A stretch of DNA of 64,000 bases from Carnegiea gigantea (Eukaryota; Streptophyta; Magnoliopsida; Caryophyllales; Cactaceae). The stretch covers positions 1-64,000 of the forward strand of contig JAKOGI010003134.1 of the NCBI GenBank assembly GCA_029747015.1. The letters are read 5' to 3'. The notes beneath the pieces are model-generated. The model searched no databases and was not told the DNA's origin. It worked only from the letters and a program-made list of their open reading frames with translations. Made by a program: the position numbers and the translations under genes. This document shows positions 44,142-55,371 of this stretch, in pieces (the first letter of the stretch is position 1; each line of letters opens with the position of its first letter).

Positions 44142-45702
44142 TGATGTATATCTCAAAGGAGGAAGGATCCCAAGCTAACACACATCAAAAGAGATCAAAA
44201 TTACAAAGGTTTGAGTCGTACCAAGGTGGCACGGTCGTGCTTAGGAGCACGGGTAGGCCGTGCCACTTTTCTGATTGTGGAAGCTGAAATGCTCTCACTT
44301 GAGCCCGGTTGAGTGTTCTTGATATTGGACGTGTTTGCTTGGCTTTTTGGTTGCTGTAAAACCATGGAATGGGATGGAATGTAGGGTATGAGGGATGAGA
44401 GAGTGAGGGGACTTGAGGGATCTTCAAAGTAAGAGATTATTAACTTGTAAACTTAAGCTAATAATCTTACCTTAATCCTCTCTTAACTCGGTTGCTTGTG
44501 AATAAGATTTGGATAGGCTAAACTCAATGAATGGATATAGAAACACCACCAATCTTTGAGTTTAGGGTCCTTAAACTTGATTAAGATACAGATGTCACCA
44601 CTTAATCAAGGTTAAGACTTGACTTGAACACCACCTTAATGGGCCTAATTAAGGATAAGCAAGCAAGAATTTGAGAGAGAAAGCTTTCAAGCCTTCAAAC
44701 TGATTTTCATTCAACAAAAGCTGAGTTCTTCTTGCCATAACCATGCATTCCTTAACTAAGCATGTCAAGCAAGCACACAAGCAAGCAAGCACCTTACTAA
44801 TCCTTTCCTTCCTAGGGAGGAAAGGTCTTAATTAGCTAAACATACCCGGTTAGAGCAAAACCGATTGTCACCTAGGTTTAGCTAGCTTAATTACATCCTT
44901 TAACATTAAGGAAAGCAAGACAATTGATGTTTACATTGTAATTAGCTTAAACATAAGCCAAAGCAGCTGATAAACCTCCTCTCTTGCCATTGGACAGCCG
45001 AAAAGGGAACAAGTGCTTTACGGCTAGCCAATTATAAAGAGGGGACATCTTCCATGGTAGCTTCTCTCCCATTGGTCGTTCTTCTCAAGGTTGCAGCTCA
45101 TCATTGGGACTTTGGGATGTGTGCCCAGCCTTGAGGGGTGTGCCATATCTGCTGAAGTGAAGAAAACCCATCGGAGAAGGCAAAATAAAACCGGACTGCT
45201 GAATCGGGTTCTTAGGCAGTTTTGTGGCCCGTTTTAAGGCTTGGTTTAATCTTGACAAAAGTAAGTTTGACTCTGGTTTTAACACATGGGAAGAAATTTT
45301 AGGATGTGTTTAAACCCTCCCAACCAAGAAATTAAGGTTGAACAAAGTTTAAGTGGGGTTTTCAAGCTAAAAGAAAAAACCGTGTAGATTGGGTGCAATT
45401 CTGACCGGTTTGACAAAATACTTTGTTCCTCCTTTCTATGACTTGGATAGTGGTAAACTAACATTGGGACATGAAAGGGGTCATCTTAAGGTTATCAAAA
45501 TGCAAAAATTAAGGACTTAAGCCTCCTTAAAGCTTAGGAAATCAAGTGCACAAAACCGGGTAAGGTTTGGTTCTTGAACCCGTGTGCACCTCCTTGGGAT
45601 GTTTGGACAATTTGGACCATGGCTTATATCTTTGAGCTTGTATTGGACCTTGATTGACTTGTTGGACCTTCTTCATTGCTAATGGTGGTGGGGACTACAT
45701 CA
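44142..45702 (-). repeat. 3' LTR of element F
   Basis: 1561 bp, plus ends TGATGTATATCTC and GGGACTACATCA. A palindrome module is at 44229-44263, 87 nt from the LTR end. The right 80 bp encode the polyprotein tail [15 protein letters not shown] and [10 protein letters not shown], stopping at 45624. Confidence 0.88.
44229..44263 (-). repeat. palindrome module in F LTR
   Basis: GCACGGTCGTGC (44229-44240) and GCACGG-GTAGG-CCGTGC (44247-44263), the same arrangement as in A, B and E. Confidence 0.78.
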
Positions 45703-45964
45703 TTCTCCCCGCGTTGGGAAGATTTGATCCTCAAATCGGCAAGGTAATCATCTTCGTGGTAAGCTTGCAAATCAGCTACATTGAATGTGGCTAACACTCC
45801 ATAATCACCTGGCAAATCAACCTTGTAAGCATTATCATTAATACGTTCAAGTACCTTAAAAGGACCATCTGCTCGTGGCATAAGCTTGTTCTTTCGTTTG
45901 GATGGGAATCTCTCCTTCCTTAGATGGATCCACACGAGGTCTCCTGGTTGAAATGCAATCTTTC

Positions 45965-47096
45965 TGATGGGGATCAGCCCCAAGGGGTTCTTATAGCTCA
46001 AGAGGTCACAAAGGCTTTCCAAGGATTAGAAATCACTCAAGACACGATCACTTGCATTCTGCCGGGCTCATCCCGCACATGGCCCGACTTTCTGACCTTG
46101 GTGACCTGATGACGTGAGGCTTTAAAGCCAAACTTTTGGTATGTCTGGAAAGATTGGAGAGTTAGCTGCCCAATAAATCAAGTTTCAGCCCATTTGGATG
46201 TCATTTGCCCATCCAAACCCTTTGTTAAAGCCAAACTGTCCAAAACTGTTTTCCAGGTCAGATTTTGTCCGGTTTTGGGAGCCCATTTTCCCCAACCTAA
46301 AGTAACCCTAACAACCTGGAATTTTAACCCCTAGATCCTTTTTTGAATTGGCTAAAAGGGTGGGAAAAGAAACCAGAGTCAAACGTGTCCCAAGGAGGCT
46401 AAAAGCAAGGAAACTTCTAAAGCTGCTTTTGGGAAGTCAGCCTGCACCATCTCACTTGTTCTGTTTATATCTCCTGAACGGCTGCACCAAATGAGCTCCA
46501 AAAGTAGTCATATGAAAGAACACTTTCTAAGCTTTCTAATAAGGTATGTTGGAGCCAATTTGGGTAAGTAAGGACGAAGATACAGCTGCTGAAAGTTGAC
46601 CCTGCAATCTGGAAAACTGGACAGCAACTGTCAACATCACCTTTTGTACTTTTCTTGCTTTTTGTGCTTCCCTTTTGTCTTGATCCGTTTGGCTTGCATT
46701 GTAACCCATGTAATCTGAATTTTGAGGCTCCCTCCTATATAAGGGACCTTTAGGAATGTAAGAAGGCAGCTTTGAATATCATGCAATGAAATCTGAGTGT
46801 TTTACTCTCCATTGAAACTCCTAGTTGCTTTAGCTTGAATTGGCTAGTTCAAGTGGTGATCTTCTAGGTTCCTTTCTCTTGCTTATGGTGGTGATATTCT
46901 GTATCCATAAGTGAAGAAGGAATAGCCCAACTTCTCCTCTAAGTGGCGCCTTTGGCTTATCTTAGACAAGAGAGTTGCACACTATCCATCAAGACCGGTT
47001 GAGCTCATTGTTCTTTTCGGTTTTTGCTTGTCCTTGTTTTCAATCTTCCCCATCATACATTCTGATCTTTGACATTCCCATGGTTAACATACATCA
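45965..47096 (+). mobile_element. solo LTR G2 inside element F integrase
   Basis: 1132 bp, starts TGATGGGGATC, ends TAACATACATCA, flanked by TSD ctttc (45960-45964 and 47097-47101). It opens with a tail-like frame ([17 protein letters not shown]). The middle shares blocks with G1 (tatctcc, aacggct, agctttc, gccaatttgg), so it is a relative of G1. No internal region. Confidence 0.92.
46736..46743 (+). promoter_or_regulatory. TATA box of solo LTR G2
   Basis: TATATAAG in CCTCCTATATAAGGGACC, about 350 bp before the LTR end, the same relative place as in G1. Confidence 0.6.
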
Positions 47097-50069
47097 CTTT
47101 CTCCTATGCTTGTTAGCTTGAGCTTGATATGCTTCATTAGATTTTTCAATCTTGCTCCTTACTAACTCATGGACCTTCTTGATTTATTCTACCCTTGCTG
47201 CTGCATCTGGATGTGGCTTTTGATCGAAAGATCGTGGAAGGAGATCAAGTGGACCTAGGGGATCAATTCCATAGACCACCTTGAATGGAGAGTGACCAGT
47301 AGCCCTACCTGGCTACCTATTATAAGCAAACTCTACATGGGGTAAGAGCAAATCCCAAGCCTTGGCATGAGGTTTAATCAAAGTTCTTAGGAGAGTCCCT
47401 AAGGTTCGATTAGTAACCTCAGTTTATCCGTCAGTCTGTGGGTGACAAGTGGTACTATATTTCAGCTTGGTACCCATCCTTTTCCACAATGTAACCCAAA
47501 AATGACTCAAAAACTTGGTACCCCTGTCAGAAACAATTGACCGGGGAATACCATGTAATCTCACTACCTCTCTAAAGTACAATTCAGCAATGTGAGTAGC
47601 ATCATTTGTTTTGTTACATGGAATGAAATGAGACATCTTAGAAAACCTATCAACAACAACAAAAATAGAGTCTTTCTTCCTTTGTGTTTTAGGTAATCCA
47701 AGAATAAAGTCCATACTTACATCAACCCATGGTGAAGTGGGGATTGGCAATGGAGTATACAAACCGTGGGGTAGAGAATGACTCTTTGCCACTTGACAAG
47801 TTCCACACCTTTTAAGTATATCTTGGACGTCTCTTTCCATAGCTGGCCAATAATAATGCTCTCTCAGCATGATAATAGTCTTGTTTTCTCCATAATGCCC
47901 AGCTAATGATCCTCCATGAACTTCTCTAATCAATAGCTCTCTTGTGCTACACTTTGGAATACATAATCGAGCTCCCTTGAATAGAAAGCCCTCCTGAACA
48001 TGAAAATCTCCTTTGGGGTGTTTAGAACATTCAGCATATAATGCCCCAAAGTCTTCATCATTGTCATATAGAATCTTTAGATGCTTAAAACCAAGTATGC
48101 AAGCATCTAATTGAAATAACAAAAGATACCTCTGTGATAGAGCATCTACACCTTGATTGAGTTTACCTGACTTGTGCTTGATGGCGAAATGATATGACTG
48201 CATAAATTCAACCCACTTGATGTGCCTGGAGTTTAACTTATGCTGCCCTTGTATGTACTTCAATGCTTCATGGTCAGAATGCAAGATAAACTCACCAGCA
48301 ATGAGATAATGACTCCAATGCTCTAAACATCTCACAATAGCATAAAACTCTTTGTCCTAGGTGGAATACTTTCTTCTAGATTCATATAGCTTTTCACTAA
48401 AGAAGGCAAGGGGTTTACCTTCTTGTGCAAGAACTCCACCAATACCTACACCAGAGGCATCACATTCAACTTTAAATATCTCACCAAAGCATGGTAAAGC
48501 AAGTACTGGTGCTTGAGTAAGTTTTGATTTGATATCTTCAAAGGCAGATTGAGCTTTGGTAGTCCATACAAAGGATGTTCCTTTGATCACTTCAGTCATA
48601 GGAGCCATAATAGTGCTGAAACTGCGAATAAATCTCCTGTAGAATGAAGCTAAACCATGAAAAGCTCTAACATCATGTATGCTTCTAGGTATAGGCCAAG
48701 ACCGAATGGCTTCTACCTTACTTTCATCTACCTTTATACCATCTTCAGTCACAATATAACCAAGAAATGTAACTTCAGGAGTGAAGAAAGCACACTTCTT
48801 AAGGTTACCAAATAACTTCTTATGTTCTAAGACAAGCATACCTTGAGTTAGGTGATCTTGATGCTCATGCTCGTTCTTAGAATAAATTAGAATGTCATCA
48901 AAGTATACTACCACAAACTTTCCAATATAAGGTCTAAACACTTGGTTCATTAACCTCATGAAAGCACTAGGTGCATTAGAAAGACCAAAAGGCATTACCA
49001 ACCATTCATAGAGTCCACCTTTTGTTTTGAAAGCTGTCTTCCATTCATCACCTTCTCTAATTCTGATTTGGTAGTAACCACTTCGAAGATCAATCTTTGA
49101 AAACACCTTGGAGCCATATAACTCGTCGAGCAGATCTTCAAGTCTTGGTATAGGATACCTGTACTTGATTGTAATCTTGTTAATGGCCCTGCTATCAACA
49201 CACATTCTCATTCCTCCATCTTTCTTTGGTACTAGAAGAGCTGGAACGGCACAGGGACTCAAAGACTCTCAAGTCAATCCTTTTTCCTGCAACTCCACAA
49301 CTTGTCTTTGAATCTCATTAGTATCCTTTGGGTTCATCCTATATGCTGGTTTGTTAGGTAGGACAGAACCAGGAATAAGATCAATGTGGTGTTGTATGTC
49401 TCTCTTTGGAGGTAAACCCGTAGGAATCTCATCAGGGAACACATGACAGAATTTTTCAAGGAGTGTCTTTGCAATGGGGTGAGTGGGCAACATATTTTCT
49501 GGGTCGCTTTGGACGTTCAATATCCACTCTCTAAAGGCCTTAAACTCATGTTGAGAAGCCTTTAAAATGGGTTTACTCACGGATAGCAAACAATCAACAT
49601 GCTTAGGCTTTTTTTGTGGTTGAATTTCGTGGAGCTTGGAAGGAGATAAAGGGGCTAGGGTAATTTTCTTGCCATCTTTGGAAAATGAATAGGTATTGAG
49701 ATAACCATTATGCATAACCTTTCGGTCATACAACCATGGTCGTCCTAATAACATATGACATGCATCCATAGGAATAACATCACACCTAACTCATCTTGAT
49801 AGTTCATTCTTTGCTTTTGCTTCATGAACGAACCCAACTGCTTCCTTAGGTACTCATTCTGTGCTTGAGCCTCTTGGTTTCTTTGTGAATCCTCTCGAAT
49901 TTTGCTTGCCAAGAACTCATTTTGCTTCATCAATGACTCAAATCTTTTGTCCAAGGAGATGCTTGTTGAAGACATGCTGGAATAAAAGGGAGAAATCAGT
50001 TTGTGGAGAAGAAGGGAAGTGGATGTTTTGTGGAAGTGGAAGTGGATGCTAGGCCGAGGTGAAACCTTT

Positions 50070-50081
50070 GCTTTGATACCA
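50070..50081 (-). other. primer binding site of element F (one change)
   Basis: Reverse complement TGGTATCAAAGC, one change from TGGTATCAGAGC, 4 nt from the 5' LTR remnant at 50086. Confidence 0.85.
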
Positions 50082-50085
50082 AATA

Positions 50086-50114
50086 TGATGTATATCTTAA
50101 GGGAGGAAGGATCC
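50086..50114 (-). repeat. 5' LTR remnant of element F
   Basis: 29 bp identical in layout to the first bases of the F 3' LTR, cut by A' at 50115. Its last bases gatcc (50110-50114) are the expected TSD of A'. Confidence 0.75.
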
Positions 50115-52041
50115 TGATGTACCTGCCGAGGGTCTAGGCTAATACTCAAATTAAGAGTGAAAGCTTACAAACCAAGGGAGAATACAATCATGAGAAAACT
50201 AAGGAAAGTGGCACATAATATGTTGGTTGTGAGGCAACAAACATGTGAGGGAGGAATGGAACTTAGAATCAAGGGATTCTAAGTGAAAATCAAAAGAAGT
50301 TTGATGTAATTGATGTATATCTCAAAGGATGAATGGAACCAAGTTACAAGCTACCAAGAATATGAAAGCAACCAAGTGAAAACCACACGGATTAGGTGTG
50401 GCACGGTCGTGCCTTTAGGCACGGGCAGGCCGTGCCACTTTTCTGGTTTGTGACACCATGTTTCTCACTTTTGCACGGTTGAGTATGGTTTGAGGTTTGT
50501 GATGGAAGCTAGACTATTAGAGGTAGTCTAAGCCTTGAATAAGCATGGGGATGGATATGTGAGTGGCTTGTAAATGAGAGAAAGTGGGAGAGAAGCAAAG
50601 TTAAGATTCACTAACTCCAAATTAAAGCTAGCAAACTCACTTTAGCTCTCTTTGAATCCTTGAGTATAACACCAAATGAGATAGAACTAAACTTGAAGAA
50701 TGGATACAGAAACACCACCAAACTCAAGTTTAGGGCCCTTAAACTATGATTAAGATATAGATATCACCACTTAATCAAGTTTAAGACTTCACTTGAACAC
50801 CACCTTAATCGGCCTAATTAAGGATAAGCAAGTTAAGTGTTTGAGAGGAACACAAGACACAAAGTCTTTTCTTAATTTCAATACTCAAGCTTCTTGTTTT
50901 ACAAAAGAGCAGCCAAGGCACTTATATAGCCTTGTGATTACATGAAAAGGGCTTTCCTTCTAGGCAAGGAAAGTCATTAAACTAATCCTATGCTTTAGTA
51001 ATACACGGTTTAAGCTAAAACACACATAAGCTGAAAGTTTATATTACAAAGCACTTAATTTATCTTCCTAAGCCTTTTCCTTTGTACTAAGGAATGTAAA
51101 TGACTCAATTTCCCAGCTAGGAAGGCAAGAGTGCACGGCTAGCCACCTCAAAAGGACTGAAAAATGCATGTGTGCCATGTCATGCTTGAGTGGTCGAATG
51201 AAAGCTTGCAAGATGGTGGTGTTTCACTTGTCCCACGTGTCTCTCTCACAAGTAGCTGAGTGGTGTTTCATCAAGCAGCTCAAAATGACCTAGTTGGCAG
51301 TCTTCCACCTTAAGCAAACCCATCTAGGAGGGAAATCCACCTTGCTAAGCAACCGGGTATCTAGGTGCCCGTTTCTGCCGTGACTTGTGCTTCATGGTTG
51401 ACACCTCAAATGCTGAGTAATCTTGGATTTCTTACATGGAAGGAAACCTCAAGATGTCTAGTTTACCCTCGTTTTTGAATCATAGCATTTGGACGTCGTT
51501 TACCCCTTGAATGAGCCTGATTCCCCAAACCGTGCAGATTAGACTCCAAAACAGCACAGGTTTACTAATTAGCTTAATTCACTAACCAATTGAACTCGGA
51601 ATCTGGTAATTCCAATTGGACATGAAATCTAAGATCTTGGGGACCCAAAATATGTAAAAATTCAAGACTTAAACCAAACTATATTATAAGAAATAAAAAG
51701 AACAAAACCGGGTTCATCCTGGCCCTGCTGGGCAGTTTTGACACCTTGGGTTTAATTGCTGATTTGAACGACCAAATGAAGTCCAAATTGGATGAAACTT
51801 GATTTGTTGGAAAGCTAACATCTTGATCTTCAAATCCATCAAAAATATTAGACGTAAACCCTTAGTATGTTTGAGAAATTAAGCACACAAAAACGGGTTA
51901 GCTGCTGGATTTAACCCTTGCCCTGCAGTTTCAATGTTTAATCAAAACTTAGATGATTTATTCATCCTTAAACCAGCATAATAAGATTACCTAATTTGAT
52001 TTGATTCTTTTTTAACAAAAGGGATGGAGGGATTTCCATCA
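50115..52041 (-). repeat. 3' LTR of A' (mosaic)
   Basis: 1927 bp. 50115-50311 is a unique extension starting TGATGTACCTGCC. A second TGATGTATATCTC start at 50312 aligns with the F LTR end. From about 50800 to 52041 it is family A (reverse of 36990-38200). Palindrome module at 50401-50435. Ends TTTCCATCA beside purine tract AGGGGAGTA. Confidence 0.9.
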
Positions 52042-52052
52042 TACTCCCCTTG

Positions 52053-53036
52053 TTAAAAATGATTTGCCCTCAAATCATAGTAGGTAATGAACTCCTCTTT
52101 TTGCTTCAATTCTGGTTGAAATAAAATCAACCATGAAAACAAGTCTCTTTTGAACTTAGAGACTTTCTTCTTTCCTTTCCCCTTACTGGTTTGAATGGTG
52201 GACGTAGGGGACTCTTTGATTTTGCTTTGAACCACTTCCTTAAGTACTCTTAATTCAGAATTAGGAGCATTAAGTAAAGGTTCTGAAATGGGTTGACAGA
52301 AATTGTATTTGAGTGTTTTGGGTGTGGGTGGAGTGGAAAAAAAGGATGGTGGTTCATGAAAAGTGGTGGGAAGGCCGAGATGCTCATGGCTTCTAGGTGG
52401 ATGGTGGGTGTCCAGGGGGAGCATGTAGCCTTCATCAGCTTCTACCATGACTTCTTCAAGATCATCTCCATCATGGTCTTCAACTTTCTCTTCTGATTGA
52501 ACCTCTTCTATAGCCTTCCATTCAGCTAGGGTGACTTTTCTTAGGTTGGGACATTCGAATGCTAAGTGACCAAATCCTTGGCACTTAAAACATTTTCGAG
52601 CTCCTTTAGGAAGGGGTCTTTGTGTGGGTGGTGGGAAAAGGTTCTTTGGTGGAGTTGGGCTTTTTTGTGGAGTGGAAGGGAATGAACTTGTGAGCTTGAT
52701 GGAGATACTTTCTTTCATGGGCGTGTAAGTGGATGGACAAAAGGAATCCTTCAACTTACTACTTAATTTCTTCCAAGTTCTCACCTTCTCTTTTCCTTTC
52801 TTTTTTCGCTCAAACTTGTACTTATTCCACCACTGAAGTGCACAACCTCTCAATCTTGAAATAACCACTTTGAACTTCTCTTGGTCACTAAGGATACAAC
52901 AAGCAAAAACTCGTTCCACCTTAGATAACCAACCTGTGAACTCTTCCTTTTCGCCACGAAATTTTGGAATTGCAAAGCAAGCATATCCAATATCAATAAA
53001 AGCTAGTTCTTTCTCCAAGTTCATTGAAGATGGCAT
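52053..53036 (-). CDS. intact chimeric Gag of A' (327 aa)
   Basis: An open gag frame from ATG 53036 (MPSSMNLEKELAFIDIGYA) to a stop at 52053. Residues 1-120 match the family-B gag (KFRGEKEEFTGWLSKVERVFACC, LRGCALQWWNKYKFERKKKGKEK). A Pro-rich linker is followed by the CCHC knuckle CFKCQGFGHLAFEC near residue 150. The rest matches family A: acidic tract, VSKFKRDLFSWLILFQPELK and the terminal YYDLRANHF. It is shorter than the A2 Gag (504 aa) because the B-type N-terminus lacks the coiled-coil. No stop interrupts it. The leader (53037-53142) likewise changes from B-like near the ATG to A-like near the PBS, so the joint lies both in the leader and around the knuckle. Confidence 0.88.
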   Translation of the reverse strand: MPSSMNLEKELAFIDIGYACFAIPKFRGEKEEFTGWLSKVERVFACCILSDQEKFKVVISRLRGCALQWWNKYKFERKKKGKEKVRTWKKLSSKLKDSFCPSTYTPMKESISIKLTSSFPSTPQKSPTPPKNLFPPPTQRPLPKGARKCFKCQGFGHLAFECPNLRKVTLAEWKAIEEVQSEEKVEDHDGDDLEEVMVEADEGYMLPLDTHHPPRSHEHLGLPTTFHEPPSFFSTPPTPKTLKYNFCQPISEPLLNAPNSELRVLKEVVQSKIKESPTSTIQTSKGKGKKKVSKFKRDLFSWLILFQPELKQKEEFITYYDLRANHF

Positions 53037-53142
53037 GAAGGATGAGGTCTAGGGTTCTTTGTGGATTGATTTGAAACGTAAGTAGGCTGTTTGTGTTTGG
53101 ATTTAATTTGGGAGCGTGGGGTTCAGGCAAGGATCTGAACTT

Positions 53143-53154
53143 GCTCTGATACCA
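53143..53154 (-). other. primer binding site, tRNA-iMet type (A')
   Basis: Reverse complement TGGTATCAGAGC, 4 nt from the LTR end at 53159. Confidence 0.92.
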
Positions 53155-53158
53155 AATA

Positions 53159-54186
53159 TGATGTACCTGCCGAGGGTCTAGGCTAATACTCAAATTAAGA
53201 GTGAAAGCTTACAAACCAAGGGAGAATACAATCATGAGAAAACTAAGGAAAGTGGCACATAATATGTTGGTTGTGAGGCAACAAACATGTGAGGGAGGAA
53301 TGGAACTTAGAATCAAGGGATTCTAAGTGAAAATCAAAGGAAGTTTGATGTAATTGATGTATATCTCAAAGGATGAATGGAACCAAGTTACAAGCTACCA
53401 AGAATATGAAACAACCAAGTGAAAACCACACGGATTATGTGTGGCACGGTCGTGCCTTTAGGCACGGGCAGGCCATGCCACTTTGCTGGTTTGTGACACC
53501 ATGTTTCTCACTTTTGCACGGTTAAGTATGGTTTGAGGTTTGTGATGGAAGCTAGACTACTAGAGGTAGTCTAAACCTTGAATAAGCATGGGGATGGATA
53601 TGTGAGTGGCTTGTAAATGAGAGAACATGGGAGAGAAGCAAAGTTAAGATTCACTAACTCCAAATTAAAGCTAGCAAACTCACCTTAGCTCTCTTTGAAT
53701 CCTTGAGTATAACACCAAATGAGATAGAACTAAACTTGAAGAATGGATACAGAAACACCACCAAACTCAAGTTTAGGGCCCTTAAACTATGATTAAGATA
53801 CAGATATCACCACTTAATCAAGCTTAAGACTTCACTTGAACACCACCTTAATCGGCCTAATTAAGGATAAGCAAGTTAAGTGTTTGAAGAGGAACACAAG
53901 ACACAAAGTCTTTTCTTAATTTCAATACTCAAGCTTCTTGTTTTACAAAAGAGCAGCCAAGGCACTTATATAGCCTTGTGATTACATGAAAAGGGCTTTC
54001 CTTCTAGGCAAGGAAAGTCATTAAACTAATCCTATGCTTTAGTAATACATGGTTTAAGCTAAAACACACATAAGCTGAAAGTTTATATTACAAAGCACTT
54101 AATTTATCTTCCTAAGCCTTTTCCTTTGTACTAAGGAATGTAAATGACTCAATTTCCCAGCTAGGAAGGCAAGAGTGCACGGCTAG
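53159..54186 (-). repeat. 5' LTR of A', truncated
   Basis: Matches 50115-51144 almost base for base, including the 197-bp extension and palindrome module (53444-53478, one stem change). It is cut within ggctag at 54186 by the B element. The missing 0.9 kb is not found to the right in this window. Confidence 0.9.
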
Positions 54187-55371
54187 TGATGTATATGTGG
54201 GTGGTAAGTGAACCAAATCAACTCAAACTCAAACTAAACAAGAATCAACCAAAGAAAAGTGAATATGGTGGAAGATAGTTTGAGATGGTTTGAAGAATAA
54301 TAACAAAAAGAACAAGGATAAACAAGACCTTGTAATTAAGATAATCCTTCACGGAGCCACTCAATGACTTGATCTTGGGCTAATTCTCTTGTCTTAACCA
54401 AGGAATCACTCCAATTGGAAAAGGAAGAGAACCTAGAACACCACTTGAATGAGCCAAATTCAAGATATAGAACTAGGAATTTTGAGACACAAATGAGAAT
54501 CACTCTCAAAGGTGCTTGTATTACTTTGGAAATCTCTTACAATGCTGAATGATTAGCTTCACATGCCCCTCCCCTTTTATAGACTCAGCAAAAGACAATC
54601 AAAAGACTCAAATAACTCCTAACAATTAAAACTAGCTAATGAAAAGTCTAAGAAAAATGAAAAGACACATCATAAAAGGGGGTGGGGGAGGTTACAAGGA
54701 ATATTCTAGGATTTTTGCAGCTGATTACATCAATCTAGAAGCATCTAAAACGTGCACAATATCAGCCACACAAATATATGTAACCTAAGACTCTTCATAT
54801 TCCCAGCATTAATCCTTGCAACTGCCTCAACTTCAACAGAGCATAACTTCCAGAATACTCGGCCAAATCACGCGTTCTTGGGCTTGTTAGAAAGCCCTGG
54901 AAGTCTATTTTCCAGAATGGGCTCATTTGCTCAATTTGGATAAGCGGTTTGAAAGTTATGGCCCAAACAATGCACCTATCTCAGACTGGACTGGATCAGC
55001 ATAACGTATCTTTGAGTGATATTTTGCCCAATCAAATGATGTCCAAATTAAACAAACTTGGGCTTATTTGAAAGCTGAAATCTTAAAATTCAAAACCATG
55101 TGGAGCCTCAAGTTGTGGGACCACTTTAGGTAGGCCAAAAGTGCACACAAAAAGCGGGAAATTTCTGGATGAAGGCGGAACTACCTCTTCGGGTATGAAC
55201 GCCAATTTCCGGCAAAGTTTTGCAACTTCTTTGACTTCTTCATGGTGTCTAAAGTCCTTGAACTCGCATAATAAGAGAAAATATGAGAGTTCCCATGCAC
55301 GCTCTTGTTTGACACTTTTCTTCTTTGAAATTGGTCTTGAATAAAAATGATGCATATGGAAATATGCATCA
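54187..55371 (-). repeat. 3' LTR of the 54187 B element
   Basis: 1185 bp, plus ends TGATGTATATGTG and the terminal palindrome (55348-55371). The right 289 bp are part of the gag reading frame. Confidence 0.93.

Larger units (their letters stand above)
45624..49975 (-). pseudogene. pol of element F with truncated gag
   Basis: ATG at 49975 opens a coiled-coil gag N-terminus (MSSTSISLDKRFESLMKQNE). After about 60 codons it jumps to the end of protease (NYQDEL, then DACHMLLGRPWLYDRKVMHNG in another frame), so the gag core, knuckle and protease active site are deleted. RT 48357-49262 is well kept: [41 protein letters not shown], and RNase [14 protein letters not shown]. Stops lie at about 49260 (Arg to TGA), 48357 (Tyr to TAG) and 47424 (Gln to TAA). 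Integrase follows with the H2C2 finger ([27 protein letters not shown]) and core ([25 protein letters not shown]). Solo LTR G2 splits it at 45965-47096. The end [17 protein letters not shown] to [12 protein letters not shown] continues into the 3' LTR. Confidence 0.9.
44142..50114 (-). mobile_element. family-F gag-pol element with gag deletion (5' LTR truncated by A')
   Basis: 3' LTR 44142-45702, pol 45624-49975 with a solo LTR inside, PBS 50070-50081, then only 29 bp of the 5' LTR (50086-50114) before element A' starts. The 29 bp repeat the start of the 3' LTR (tgatgtatatct, ggaggaaggatcc). The remainder of the 5' LTR is not found in the window. Confidence 0.88.
50115..54186 (-). mobile_element. 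chimeric gag-only element A'
   Basis: 3' LTR 50115-52041, internal 52042-53158, 5' LTR 53159-54186 (truncated by the B element at 54187). The U3 half of its LTRs matches family A. The U5 half resembles F and carries an extra 197 bp at the PBS side. Its gag N-terminus is family-B type, while the gag C-terminus and purine tract are family-A type. It is a recombinant of at least two non-autonomous families. Confidence 0.9.
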
